Below are positions 46,141-61,670 of a stretch of 64,000 nucleotides of DNA, one piece after another (within the stretch, counting starts at the first letter, position 1; every line of letters starts with the position of its first letter). Made by a program: the position numbers and the translations under genes. The DNA comes from Eriocheir sinensis (taxonomy: Eukaryota; Arthropoda; Malacostraca; Decapoda; Varunidae). The stretch covers positions 1-64,000 of the forward strand of contig NW_026111184.1 in NCBI RefSeq assembly GCF_024679095.1. The letters are read 5' to 3'. The notes beneath the pieces were generated by a model, which was not told where the DNA came from, did no database searches, and saw nothing but the letters and a program-made list of their open reading frames with translations.

Positions 46141-48574
46141 AATACAAATTTAATTATTCTATGTGTATTTTTGTATATGTATTTTCATAAAAAAATGCTT
46201 TATTTTATGAGTATTTTGCATCTTTATTTTCATACAAATTTACATTATTTTATTGGTATTCTGTGTATTTATTTTGATACGATTTTACATTAATCTATGT
46301 ATATTTTGTATATATATTTCATACAAATGAACGTTATTTTATGTGAATTTGTTTTCATTTCATACAAATTTACATTATTTTATGTGTATTTTGTACATGT
46401 ATTTAAATGCAAATTTAACTAATTATATGTGTATTATGTATATCTATTTTCATACAAATCGAAATTAATTTTGTGTATTTTAGTATATATTTTTATTCAA
46501 ATTTACGTAATTTTATGTGTATTTTGTATATTTATTTTCCTACAAATATACGTTCTTTTATCGCAATTTTGTTTATTTATTTTGATACGAATTTTCATTA
46601 TTTTAGGTGTATTTGATATATATATTTTTATACTTATTTACATAATTTTATATGTATTTTGAATATATATTTTCATAGAAATTTATTCTATTTTATGTGT
46701 ATTCGTATATATATTTTGATGCAAATTTATATTATTTATGTGTATTTCGCATATCTATTTCAATACAAATTTTCTTTATTGTATGTGCCTTTTGTATATT
46801 TATTTTGATACAAATTTAATTATTTTATGTGTATTTTTTATATATATTTTTAAACAAATATGCGTTATTATATGGGTATTTTGCATCTTTATTTTCATAC
46901 CAATTTACATTATTTTATTGATAGTCTGTTTATTTATTTTGATACGATTTTACGTTATTCTGTGTATTTTGTATATATATTTTTAGACATATTTACTTTA
47001 TTTAATGTATATTTTGTACATATATTTTATGGAAATTTACGTTATCTTATGTGTATTTTTTTATATATTTTCATGCAAATTTACATTATTTTATGTGTAT
47101 TTTGTATATGTATTTCAATACAAATTTTCATAACTTTATGTGTATTTTGCATATCTATTTTCAAACAAATTTAAATTATTTTTGTGTATTTTTGTATATA
47201 TTTTTATACGAATTTTTGATATTTTATTTGTATTTTGTAAATATATTTTCATACAAATATTCATTCTTTTAGAGGAAATTTTGTTTATTTATTTTGATAC
47301 AAATTTACATTATTTTATGTGTATTTTGTATATATATTTCTCTATGTATTTACATTATTGTATGTGTATTTTGTATATATATTTTCATAAAAATTTACGT
47401 AATTTTATTGTGTGTATTCGTATATATTTTGATAAAAAATTTCATTATTTTATGTGTTTTTTCCATATCTATTTCAATAAAAATCTACCTTATTGTATGT
47501 GTATTTTGTATATTTATTTTAATACAAATTTAATTATTTTATGTGTACTTTGTATACATTTTCTTATATGTATTTACTTTATTTTATGTGTATTTTGTAT
47601 ATATATTTTTATAGTAATCTACGTTATTTTATGTGTATTCTTGAAGCAAATTTACATTGTTTTATATGTATTTAGCATATCTATTTCAATACAAATTTAC
47701 CTTATTGTATGTGCATTTTGTATATTTATTGTAATACAAATTTAAATATTTTATTATTTTGGTATATATATTTTTATAAAAAGAGTTTTATACAAATTTA
47801 CAATATTTTATGTGTATTTTTTATATCTATTTTCATACAAATACACATTCTTTTATTGATATTTTGTTTATTTATTTTGACGCGAATTTACATTATTTAA
47901 TGTGTATTGTGTATATATATTTTTATACGTATTTACGTCATTTCATGTGTATTTTGTATATATATTTCTATAGAAATATATGTTATTTTATGTGTTTTCG
48001 TATATATATTTTGAAACAAATATACATTGTTAAATGTGCATTTTGCATATTTTTTCAATACAAATTTACCTTATTGTACGTGCATTTTGTATATTAATTT
48101 TAATACAAATTTAATTATTCTATGTGTATTTTTGTATATGTATTTTTATAAAAATAAGCTTTATTTTATGGGTATTTTGCATCTTTATTTTCATACAAAT
48201 TTACATTATTTTATTGATATTCTGTTTATTTATTTTGATACGATTTTACATTATTCTATGTATATTTTGTACATATATTTCATACAAATGTACGTTATAT
48301 TATGTGAATTTGTTTTCATTTCATACAAATTTACATTATTTTATGTGTATTTTGTACATGTATTTAAATACGAATTTAACTAATTATATGTGTATTATGT
48401 ATATCTATTTTCATACAAATTGAAATTAATTTTGTGTATTATATTATATATTTTTATTCAAATTTTTGTAATTTTATGTGTATTTTGTATATTTATATTC
48501 TAACAAATATACGTTCTTTTATCGGAATTTTGTTTATTGATTTTGATACGAATTTTTATTATTTTAGGTGTATT

Positions 48575-48687
<113 letters not shown>

Positions 48688-50891
48688 TCATAGTTATGTA
48701 CATAATTTTATATGTATTTTTAATATATGTTTTCATAGAAATTTACTCTATTTTATGTGTATTCGTATATATATTTTGATACAAATTTACATTATTTATG
48801 TGTTTTTCACAAATCTATTTTAATACAAATTTTCTTTATTGTATGTGCCATTTGTATATTTATTTAGATAGAAATTTAGTTATTTATGTGTATTTCTGTA
48901 TATATATTTTTAAACAAATATGCGTTATTATATGGGTATTTTGCATCTTTATTTTCATACAAATTTACATTATTTTATTGATAGTCTGTTTATTTATTTT
49001 GATACGATTTTACGTTATTATGTGTATTTTGTATACATATTTTTAGACATATTTACATTATTTAATTAATATTTTGTACATATATTTTATGGAAATTTAC
49101 GTTAAATATACATTATTTTATGTATATTTTGTATATGTATTTCAATAAAAATTTGCCTAATTTCATGAGTATTTTGCATATCTATTTTCAAACAAATTTA
49201 AATTATTTTTGTGTATTTTTGTATATATTTTTATACAAATTTTTGTTATTTTATTTGTATTTTGTATATATATTTTCCTACAAATATACATTCTTTAATA
49301 GGAAATTTTGTTTATTTACTTTGATACGAATTTACATTATTTTATGTGTATTTTGTATATATATTTTTCTATGTATTTACATTATTTAATGTGTATTTTG
49401 TATATATATTTTCATAAAAATTTACGTTATTTTATTGTGTGTATTCGTATATATTTTGATACAAATTTACTTTATTTTATGTGTTTTTTGCATATCTATT
49501 TCGAAAAAAATCTACCTTATTATATGTGTATTTTTTGTATTTATGTTAATAAAAATTTAATTATTTTATGTGTATTTTTGTATATATATTTTTTTTAAAT
49601 ATGAGTTATTTTATGGGTATATTGCATCTTTAATTTTATAAATTTTTACATTACGTACATATCTTTTATTCGTATTTACATTATTGTATTGTATTTTGTT
49701 TATATATTTTTATACAAATTTACGTTATTATATGTGTATTTGAATATATATTTTGATATAAATTTACATTATTTTATGTATTTTCTATATTTATTTCAAT
49801 TCAAATTTAGCTTATTTTATGTGTCTTTTGTATATCTATTTTCATACATTTTTTTTTGTTTATTTTTGTATATAGTTTTATACAATTTTACGTTATTTTA
49901 TGTGTATTTTGTATATTTATATTTATACAAGTGCACATTCTTTTATTGGCATTTAGTTTATTTATTTTGATACGAATTTATATTATTTTATGTGTATTTT
50001 GTATTCATTTTCTTATACGTATTTACTTAATTTTATGTGAATTTTGTATATATATTTTTATAGAAATCTACGTTATTTTATGTGTATTCGTATATATATT
50101 TTGAAAGAAATTTACATTGTTTTATATGTATTTTGCATATCTATTTCAATACAAATTTAACTTATTGTATGTGCATTTTGTATATCTATTGTAATACAAA
50201 TTTAAATATTTTATGTGTATTTTGGTATATATATTTTCATAAAAAATGCGTTGTTTTATGGGTATTTTGCATCTTTATTTTCATACAAATTTACATTATT
50301 TTATTAATATTCTGTGTATTTATTTTGATACTATTTTACATTCTTCTATTTGTCTTTTGTATATATTTTTTTTATACATATTTACATTATTTAATGTGTA
50401 TTTTATATATATATTTCATACAAATTTCCGTTTTTTTAAGTGTATTTGTTTATATATTTTCATTCAAATTTACATTATTTTATATGTATTTTGTATATGT
50501 ATTTCAATACAAATTTACCTAATTTTATGTGTATTTTGTATATTAATTTTCATACAAATTTAATTTATTTTTTGTGTATTTTTGTATAGAGTTTTATACA
50601 AATTTACAATATTTAAAATGTATTTTGTATATCTATTTTCATACAAATACACATTCTTTTATTGATATTTTGTTTATTTATTTTGACACGAATATACATT
50701 ATTTAATGTGTATTGTGTATATATATTTTTATACGTATTTACGTCATTTCATCTATTTTTTGTATATATATTTCTATAGAAATCTACGTTATTTTATGTG
50801 TGTTCGTATATATATTTTGAAACAAATATACATTGTTTTTGTGTATTTTGCATATTCTTTCAATACAAATTTACCTTATTGTATGTGCATT

Positions 50892-51240
<349 letters not shown>

Positions 51241-52499
51241 CAAATTTACCTTATAGTATGTGTATTTTGTATATTTATTTTAACACAAATTCAATTATTT
51301 TATGTGTATTTTTGTATATATTTTTTTTAAATATGAGTTATTTTATGTGTATTTTGTATATCTATTTTCATACAAATTTAATTACTTTTGTGTATTTTTG
51401 TATATACTTTTATATCAATTTACGTTATTTTTTGTGTATTTTGTATATTTATATTTATACAAATACAAATTCTTTTATTAGTATTTTGTTTATTTATTTA
51501 GATACGAGTTTACATTATTTCATGTGTATTTTGTACACATTTTTTTATACGTATTTACTTCATTTTATGTGTATTTTGTATATATATCTTTATAGAAATC
51601 TGCGTTATTTTATGTGTTTTCGTATATATATTTTGAAACAAATTTACATTGTTTTATATGTATTTTGCATATCTATTTCAATACAAATTTATCTTATTGT
51701 GTGTGCATTTCGTATATTTATTTTAATATAAATTCAAATAATTGGAATATATATTTTTATAAAAAATGCGTTATTTTATGGGTATTTTGCATCTTTATTT
51801 TCATGCAAATTTATATTATTTTATAAATATTCTGTGTATTTATTTTGATACGATTTTACATTATTCTATTTCGGTTTTGTTGTTATTTTTTTATACATAT
51901 TTACATTATTTAATGTGTATTTTGTATATATATTTCATATGATTCTACGTTATTTTAAGTGTATTTGTTTATATATTTTCATACAAACTTACATTATTTT
52001 ATATGTATTTTGTATATGTATTTCAATACAAATTTGCCTAATTTTATGTGTATTTTGCATATCTATTTTTAAACAAATTTAAATAGTTTTTGTGTGTTTT
52101 TGTATATATTTTTATACAAATTTTAGTTATTTTATTTGTATTTTCTATATATATTTTCTTACAAATATACATTCTTTTATTGGAATTTTATCTATTTATT
52201 CTGATACGAGTTTACTTTATTTTATGTGTATTTTGTATATATATTTTTCTACGTATTTACATTATTTTATGTGTATTTTGGATATATATTTTCATAAAAA
52301 TTTACTTTATTTTATTGTGTGTATTCGTATATAATTTGATACAAATTTTATACAAATTCATGTTATTTTATGTGTACATGTATATATATTCTCATGCAAA
52401 TCTACATTATTTTATATGCATTTTACATATATTTCATTACAAATTTACCTTATTTTATGTTTACTTTGAATATTTATTTCCTTCAATTTTAAATTATTT

Positions 52500-52503
<4 letters not shown>

Positions 52504-52558
<55 letters not shown>

Positions 52559-52578
52559 ATATATATATATATATATAT

Positions 52579-52621
<43 letters not shown>
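52504..52621. repeat. (TA)n microsatellite with inverted-repeat interruptions, about 118 bp
   Basis: TA tract split by TATTTGTATATA (about 52552) and ATACAAATAT (about 52577). These are inverses of each other, so the tract can fold on itself. The proximal duplicate (about 8205) has only TGTATATATGTATTTG. Confidence 0.93.
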
Positions 52622-52625
<4 letters not shown>

Positions 52626-53657
52626 GTATTTGTATATAGGTAATTTGTATCATATATAATTGATACGAATTTACATTAAATAATTTAAATTTTTATTAAA
52701 ATATTTATACAAAATTTACTTTATTTTATGTATTTGTATCAATATAAATATACAAAATGCACATAAAATAAGGTAAATTTATATAAAATAAATATACAAA
52801 GATACAGAAAAGTAATTAAATTTGTATGAAAATAGATATACAAAATACACAAAATAAATTTATTGATATATATGTATAAATACATATAAATAAAAATAAA
52901 TTTATTATTTATATATACACATATATATATAAATTTTATATAAAATTATATAAACAAAATACACATTAAATAATGTAATTACGTATATAAAAATATATAC
53001 AAAATACACATATATTCATGTAATTAGTATCAAAATAAATAAACAAAATACATATAAATAATGTAAATTTTATGAAAAACATACAAAATACACAAAATAA
53101 ATAAATTTCTATAAAATATGTACAAAATGCACATAAAATAAATTTGCATTAAAAATATATACAAAACACACATTGCATAATGTAAATGAGTATAAAATAT
53201 ATATACAAAATACCTGAAAAAATCTAAATTGTATCGAGTTAAATAAAGAAAATACCAATAAAATAATGTAATTTTGGATGAAAATATATATAGAAAATAC
53301 ACATAAATATATACAAATATATACATAATGAAATATATATACAAAATACCCATAAAATAATTAAATTTGTAATGAAATAAATATACAAAATACATAAAAT
53401 AATATAAATTTGTAATGAAATATATATACAAAATACATAAAATAACATGATTATATAAAATTTGTATCAAAATATATATACAAATACTCACATAAAATAA
53501 TGTAAATTTTATTAAAATATATATACAAAATACACATAAAATAATGTAAATACTTAGAAAAAAATATATATATATACAAAATACACATAAAATAATGTAA
53601 ACTCGTATCAAAATAAATAAACAAAATTATAATAAAAGATTGTATATTTGAAGGAAA

Positions 53658-53759
<102 letters not shown>

Positions 53760-55269
53760 AAATACAAATAAAATAACTAAAATTTGTATAAAATAAATAA
53801 AAAAATACACAAAAATAATTTAAATTTGTTTGAAAATAGATATGCAAAATACACATAAAGTTATGCAAATTTGTATTGAAATACATATACAAAATACACA
53901 TAAAATAATGTAAATTTGTATGAAAATATATAAACAAATACATAAAATAACGTAAATTTGTATAAAATATATATAAAAATATTGTAAAATACACATACAA
54001 TAATGTTAAATCGTATCAAAATAAATAAACAGAATATCAAAAAAATAATTTAAATTTGTATGAAAATAAAAGATGCAAAATACCCATATAATAACGCATA
54101 TATACATAAAAATATATATTCAAAAATACACATGAAATAATTAAATTTGTATTGAAATAAATATACAAAACGCTCATACAATAACGTAAATTTGTATTGA
54201 AATACATATGCAAAATACAGATCAATAATGTAAATTTGTATCAAAATATATATACGAATACACATAGAGTAAATTTCTATGAAAATATACATACAAAATA
54301 CATATAAAATTATGTAAATAGGATAAAAATATATATACCAAATACACCTAAAATAATGTAAATTCGTATCAAAATAAACAAACAAAATTCCGATAAAAGA
54401 ACGTATATTTGTAGGAAAATAAATATACAAAATACACATAAAATAACGAAAATTTGTATAGAAATATATACAAAAAAACAAAAATAATTTAAATTTTTAT
54501 GAAAATTGATATTCAAAATACACATATAATTAGTTAAATTTGTACAAATTAGTACATGTTCAAAATACACATAAAATAATGAATATTTGTATGAAATGAA
54601 AACAAATACACATAAAATAACGTACATTTGTATTAAATATATATACAAAATACACATAGAAAATAATGTAAAATCGTATCAAAATAAATACACAAAATAT
54701 CAATAAAATAATGTAAATTTGTATGAAAATAAAGATGTAAAATACCAATAAAATAAATCATATTTTATAAAAATACATATACATAAATACACATTCAATA
54801 ATTAAATTTGTAGTAAAATTAATATACAAAATGCACATACAATAAGGTAAATTTTTATTAAAAAAAATATGTAAAATACACCTAAAACAATGTAAATTTG
54901 TTTCAAAATATATATACGAATACACATAAAATAACTTAGATTTCTATAGAAATATATATACAAAATACACTTGAGATGCTGTAAATACGTATAAAAATAT
55001 ATATACAAAATAGACATTGAATAATGTAAATTCGTGTCAAAATAAATAAACAAAATATCAATAAAAGAATGTGTATTTGTATGAAAATAGATATACAAAA
55101 TACACATAATATAACGTAAATTTGTATAAAACTATAAAAAATACACAAAAATAATTTAAATTTGTTTGAAAATAAGTATACAAAATACACATAAAATTAG
55201 GTGAATTTGTATTGAAATACATTTACAAAATACGCATAAAATAATGTAAATTTGAATGAAAATACATAA

Positions 55270-55401
<132 letters not shown>

Positions 55402-56340
55402 CAGTTTTTTTTATATATATATATAAAAATATATATATATAAAATACACATTAAGTAATGTAAATATGTATAAAATAATATACAAAACCCAAATAGAATA
55501 ATGTAAAATCGTAACAAAATAAATAAACAGAATATTAGTAAAATAATGTAAATTTGTATGAAAATAAAGGAGCAAAATACCCATAAAATATCGCATTTTT
55601 TTTTAAATAAATATACCAAAATACATATAAAAAATTTAAATTTGTATTAAATAAATATACAAAAAGCACATACAATAATGTAAATTTATATTGAAATATA
55701 TATGCAAAATACATATAAAACAATGTAAAATTTGTTTCAAAATATATATACGAATACACATAAAATAACGTAGATTTCTATAAAAATATATATACATAAT
55801 ACACATAAAATGAAGTAAATACGTATAAAAAATGTATACAAAATACACATAAAATAATGTAAATTCGTATCAAAATAAATAAACAAAATTCCAATAAAAA
55901 AATGTGTATTTGTATAAAATATATACAAAATACACATAAAATATCGTAAATTTATATAAATATATATTCAAATACACATAAATATAAATTTTATGAAAAT
56001 ATATATACAAATACATAAAATAATGTAATTACGTATAAAAATATATATACAAAATACACATAAATAATGTAAATTCGGATCAAAATAAATGAACAAAATT
56101 GCAATAATAGAATGTATATGTATAAAATAAATATACAAAATACAAATAAAAGAACTAAAATTTATATAAATTTATACAAAAAATACAAAATAATTTAAAT
56201 TTGTTTGAAAATAGATACAAAATACACATAAAATTAGGCAAATTTGGATTGAAATATATATATCATAAAAAATGTAAATCTGTATATATATATATAAACA
56301 ATGTATAAATATATATATATATATATATCAAATAGTGTAT

Positions 56341-56507
<167 letters not shown>

Positions 56508-56683
56508 TGGAGCCTGATGGTCGGCCAGCCTGTTCTGGCGCAGCAGGCGAGTGTTTATAGTAGTGGCGCCATCTTGCATTAGCCTCATGCTGCCCCGGAA
56601 CTCGTTCTTGATTCGCTTGGACGGCTTCCTCTAGAGTCCGGGTTGATGGGTGGTCTTCAGGACAGCATGTGGGTAGTTTTAAG

Positions 56684-56713
56684 CCACTCGGCGGTGACTG
56701 AAAATCCGAGTGG
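56684..56713 (-). repeat. SINE-internal hairpin, 8-bp stem and 14-nt loop
   Basis: CCACTCGG at 56684-56691 and CCGAGTGG at 56706-56713 are perfect inverse complements around a 14-nt loop. The hairpin follows directly after the tRNA-like head in the transcript direction, so it could be a structural element of the SINE RNA. Confidence 0.8.
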
Positions 56714-56721
56714 TAGCGTGA

Positions 56722-56732
56722 GGATTCGAACC
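56722..56732 (-). promoter_or_regulatory. RNA polymerase III box B of the SINE
   Basis: On the minus strand this reads GGTTCGAATCC, a perfect match to the box B consensus GGTTCGANTCC. GAGG and CCTC flank the TTCGAAT loop, as in a tRNA T arm. Confidence 0.88.
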
Positions 56733-56772
56733 TCGTCGTCCATCACGCGGCGAATGTTGGTCCAGTACGCTA

Positions 56773-56784
56773 CCAGTTCGGCCA
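56773..56784 (-). promoter_or_regulatory. RNA polymerase III box A of the SINE
   Basis: On the minus strand this reads TGGCCGAACTGG, fitting the consensus TRGYNNARNNGG at every fixed position. It starts about 7 bases into the element and is separated from box B by 40 bases, normal for a tRNA-type promoter. Confidence 0.85.
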
Positions 56785-56790
56785 CCGAAC

Positions 56791-57332
56791 TCACATTAAA
56801 TAATGTATATATGGATACAAAAATATATAAAAAACACAAATAGAATAATGTAAAATCGTATCAAAATAAATAAACAGAATATTAATAAAATAATGTAAAT
56901 TTGTATGAAAATTAAGATGCAAAATACCCCAAAAATAGCGCATTTTTTATAAAAATATATATACCAAAACACACATAAAATATTTGAATTTGTATTAAAA
57001 TAAATATACGAAATGCACACACAATAAGGTAAATTTGTATTGAAATAGATATGCAAAATTCATATAAAACAATGTAAATTTGTTTCAAAATATATATACT
57101 AATACACATAAAATAACGCATATTTCTATAAAGATATATATACAAAATACACATAAAATGAAGTAAATACGTATAAAAAAATATGTACAAATTACACATA
57201 AAATTATGTAAGCTCGTATCGAAATAAATAAACAAAATACTAATAAAAGAATGTGTATTTGTATAAATATAAATATACAAAATACACATAAAATAACGTA
57301 AATTGATATAAAAGTATATACAAAAATACACA
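56791..57332 (-). repeat. Satellite block, A-rich reading, continuing beyond the SINE
   Basis: About 12 monomers, matching 13065-13605 closely. Both copies share ACCCC before AAAATAGCGC (13198 and 56926), ATATACGAAATGCACACACA and AATTGATATAAAAGTATA, confirming they are paralogous. Confidence 0.88.
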
Positions 57333-57655
57333 AATTTAGTTTATTTTATGTGTATTTTGTATATCTATTTTCATACAAATTTAACTACTTTTGTGTATTT
57401 TTGTATATAGTTTTATATAAATTTACGATATTTTATGTGTATTTTGTATATTTATTTTTATACAAATACACATTTTTTATTAGTATTTTGTTTATTTATT
57501 TTGATACGAATTTACATTATTTTATGTGTATTTTGTATACATTTTTTTGTACGTATTTACTTCATTTTCGTATTCGTATATATATTTTGAAATAAATTTT
57601 ACATTGTTTTATATGTATTATGCATATCTATTTCAATACCAATTTACCTTATTTT
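57333..57655 (+). repeat. Short satellite block, T-rich reading
   Basis: About seven monomers, the counterpart of 13606-13977, with a 60-90 bp deletion at about 57566 (TTCATTTTCGTATTCG). The duplication with 13.6-13.98 kb ends here. Confidence 0.87.
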
Positions 57656-57722
57656 GTACAAAAATACACAAAAATAATTTAAATTTGTATGAAAAGAAAT
57701 ATACAAAATACACGTAAAATTA
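57656..57722 (-). repeat. Satellite island, A-rich reading, about 1.5 monomers
   Basis: ACAAAAATACACAAAAATAA followed by GAAAAGAAATATACAAAATA, cut off at AATTAGTTTGTATATA where the direction returns. Confidence 0.8.
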
Positions 57723-58127
57723 GTTTGTATATATATTTTTTTATACATATTTACATTATTTAATGTGTGTCTTGCATATATATTTCATACAAATTTATTA
57801 TCTTTTATTTATTTTCATACAAATACACATTCTTTTCATGATATTTTGTTTATTTATTTTGACACGAATTTACCAAGATATGTATTTTGTATATATATTT
57901 TTATACGTATTTACATAATTTCATGTGTATTTTGTATATATATTTCTATAGAAATCTACGTTATTTTTTGTGTATTCGTATATATATTTTGAAACAAATT
58001 TACTTTGTTTTATATGTATTTTTGAATATCTCTTTCATTACATATTTACCTTACTGTATATGCATTTTGTATTTTTATTTCAATACATATTTAAATATTT
58101 TATGTGTATTTTGTTATAAATATTTAA
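57723..58127 (+). repeat. Short satellite block, T-rich reading
   Basis: About nine monomers, paralogous to about 19190-19520 (GTCTTGCATATATATTTC, CTTTTCATGATATTTTG, TTTTTGAATATCTCTTTC). It ends in TATTTAAAAAAAATGAAAA. Confidence 0.87.
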
Positions 58128-58307
58128 AAAAAATGAAAATATATAAACATATAGACTTAAAACTACGTAAATTTGTATCAAAAATATATACAAAAAAAAC
58201 CCATTAAATAATGTAAATATGTATAAAAAAATATATACAAAACACAAATAAAATAATGTAAAATCGTATCAAAATAAATACAGAAAATATTAATAAAATA
58301 ATGTAAA
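58128..58307 (-). repeat. Short satellite block, A-rich reading, ending in a palindrome
   Basis: About four monomers (ACATATAGACTTAAAACTACG, shortened here to its key words ACATATAGACTTAAAAC and ACTACGTAAATT) that also occur at 61083-61110. The right end is the left arm of the 58292-58323 palindrome. Confidence 0.83.
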
Positions 58308-58323
58308 TTTACATTATTTTATT
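58292..58323. repeat. Perfect 32-bp palindrome at a direction switch
   Basis: Arms of 16 bp, 58292-58307 and 58308-58323, with no spacer. Both arms come from the same HOR subtype (TTATTAATATTCTG type), so the monomer folds back on itself as expected from a template switch. Confidence 0.88.
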
Positions 58324-58813
58324 GATATTCTGTGTATTGATATTGATAGGATTTTACATTATTCTATTTCTTCTTGTATATATTTTTTTATACACATTTA
58401 CATTATTTAATGTGTATCTTGCATTTATATTTTATACAAATTTACGTTATTTTAAGTGTATTTGTTTATTTATTTTCATTCAAATTTACATTATTTTATG
58501 TGTATTTTGTATATGTATTTCAATACAAATTTACCTAATTTTATGTGTATTTCGTATATTTCTTTTCATACAAATTTTAAATATTTTTGTGTATTTTTGT
58601 ATATAGTTTTATACAAATTTAGGTTATTTATGTACGCATTTACATTATTTAATGTGTTTTGTATATATATATTTTATGAAATTTACTTTATTTTATGTGC
58701 ATTTTGTACATATATTTTTAGAAATTTATGTTATTTAATGTGTATTTATATATGTTTTCTCATACAAATTTACATTATTTTATTGCTATTTTGTTTATTT
58801 ATTTTGATACGAA
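58308..58813 (+). repeat. Short satellite block, T-rich reading
   Basis: About 11 monomers, paralogous to 19560-20072. From 58620 to 58745 it lacks single bases in T runs and a GT pair compared with 16850-16990 and 19865-20000 (for example GTGCATTTTGTAC instead of GTGCATTTTTGTAC). It ends with the GATACGAATGAAAATAGATA junction. Confidence 0.86.
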
Positions 58814-61670
58814 TGAAAATAGATATACAAAATATACATAAAATAAACAAAATTTGTATTGAAATATATATACAAAATACATAAAATAATGTAAATTTGT
58901 ATCAAAATATTTTAACAGATGCGCATAAAATAAAGTAAATTTGTTTTAAAATATACAAAATACACATTAAATAATGTAAATATGTATAAAAAAAATATAT
59001 ACAAAAACAAATAGAATAATGTAAAATCGTATAAAAAATTATATGAAAATAAAGATGCAAAATACCCATTAAATAACGCATTTTTTTATAAAAATATATA
59101 TACCAAAATACGCATGAAAAAATGAATTTGTATTAAAATAAATATACAAAATACACATACAATAAGGTAAATCTGTACTGAAATAGATATGCAAAATACA
59201 TATAAAACAATGTAAATTTGTTTTAAAATATATATACGAATACATATAAAATAACGTAGATTTGTATAAAAATATATATATACAAAATACACATAAAATT
59301 AAGTAAATACGTATAAGAAAATGTATACAAAATACACATAAAATAATGTAAATTCGTATCAAAATAAATAAACAAAATACCAATAAAAGAATGTGTATTT
59401 GTATAAATATAAATATACAAAATACACATAAAATAACGTAAATTTGTATAAAACTATATACAAAAATACACAGAAGTAATTAAATTCGTATAAAAATAGA
59501 TATACAAAATACGGATAAAATAAGCTAAATTTGAATTGAAATGTATATACAAAATACATAAAATAATGTAAATTTGTATCAAAATATTTATGAAAATACA
59601 TATAATAACGTAAATTTGTTTAAAAACATATAAACAAAATACACATTAAGTAATGTAAATACGTATAAAAAATATGTACAAAATACACATATAATCATGA
59701 AATTCGTATCAAACTAAATAAACAAAATAGCAATAAAATAATGTAAATTTATATGAGAAAACATATACAAATACATATAAAATAACGCTAATTTCTATAA
59801 AAATATATGTCCAAAAATGAACATAAAATAAAGTAACTTTGGATAAAAATATATATACAAAACACTCATTAAATAATGTAATTGCGTACGTAAAATAACC
59901 TAAATTTGTATAAAACTATATACAAAAATACACAAAAATAATTTAAATTTGTCTGAAAAGAAATATACAAAATACACATAAAATTAGGTTAATTTGTATT
60001 GAAATACATCTACAAAATACACATAAAATAATGTTAAATCGTATCAAAATAAATAAAGAGAATATCAATAAAATAATGTAAATTTGTATGAAAATAAAGA
60101 TGCAAAATATCCATATAATAACGCATATTTGCACAAAAAAATATATATACAAAAATACATATAAAATAATTAAATTTGTATTAAAATATATATACAAAAT
60201 TCACGTACAATAAAGTAAATTTGCATTGAAATAGATATGCAAAATACACATTAATAATGTAAATTTGTATCAAAATATATATACGAATACTCATAAAATA
60301 GAGTAAATTTCAATGAAAATATACATACAAAACAGATATACAAAATACACATATAACTAGTTAAATTTGTATTTAAATACATGTACAAAAAAACACATAA
60401 AATAATGTAGATTCGTATAAAAAGGAAAACAAATACATTTTATATAAAATATATATACAAAATACACATAGAATAATGTAAAAACATATCAAAATAAATA
60501 CACAGAATATCAATAAAATAATGTAAATTTGTATGAAAATAAAGATGCAAAATATCCATAAAATAAAGCATATTTTTTTATAAAAATACATATACAAAAA
60601 TACACATAGATTAATCTGATTTGTATTAAAATTAATATACAAAATGCACATACAATAAGGTAAATTTGTATTGAAAAAATATGCAAAATATAAATAAAAC
60701 AATGTAAATTTGTTTCAAAATATATATACGAATACACATAAAATAACGCAGATTTCTATAGAAATATATATACAAAATACACTTGAAATAATGTAAATAC
60801 GTATAAAAATATATATACAAAATACACATTGAATAATGTTAATTCGTGTCAAAATAAATAAACAAAATATCATGAAAAGAATGTGTATTTGTATGAAAAT
60901 AGATATACAAAATACACATAAAATAACCTAAATTTGTATAAAACTATATACAAAAATTCACAAAAATAATTTAAACTTGTATGAAAATAAATATACAAAA
61001 AACATAAAAATAGGTAAATTTGTATTGAAATACATATACAAAATACACTTAAAATAATGTAAATTTAAATGAAAATATATAAACATATAGACTTAAAACT
61101 ACGTAAATTTGTATCAAAAATATATACAAAAAAAAACCATTAAATAATGTAAATATGTATAAAAAAATATATACAAAACACAAATAAAATAATGTAAAAT
61201 CGTATCAAAATAAATACAGAAAATATTAATAAAATAATGTAAATTTGTATGAAAATTAAGATGCAAAATACCCATAAAATAACGCATTTTTAAAAAATAT
61301 ATATATATACGAAAAAACATAAAATATTTGATTTTGTATTAAAATAAATAGATATACAAAATACACATAAAATAAGCTAAATTTGAATTGAAATATATAT
61401 ACAAAATACATAAAATAATGTAAATTTGTATCAAAATACCTATACAAATACACATATAACGTAAATTTGTATAAAATATATAAACAAAATACACATTAAA
61501 TAATGTAAATACGTATAAAAAAATGTAAAAAATACACAAATAATCATGTAATTCGTATCAAAATAAATAGACAAAATACCAATAAAATAATGTAAATTTC
61601 TATGAGAAAACATATACAAAATACACATAAATAACGCAAATATCAATAAAAATATATATATAATAATATA
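58814..61670 (-). repeat. Satellite block, A-rich reading, about 2.9 kb
   Basis: About 63 monomers built from two older segments. The stretch 58814 to about 60000 copies 17054-18240, and about 60030-61670 copies 2785-4176. The join at about 60025 is where ATAATGTTAAATCG begins. AAGATGC subtypes at 60543 and 61259 are 716 bp apart, one full HOR; the same pair in the proximal copy (3291 and 3771) is only 480 bp apart. Confidence 0.88.

Noticed and set aside
56714..56790. A functional tRNA gene
   Set aside because: Box A, box B and a partial T arm are present, but a proper acceptor stem and anticodon arm cannot be drawn, and the sequence continues into a SINE body without a terminator.
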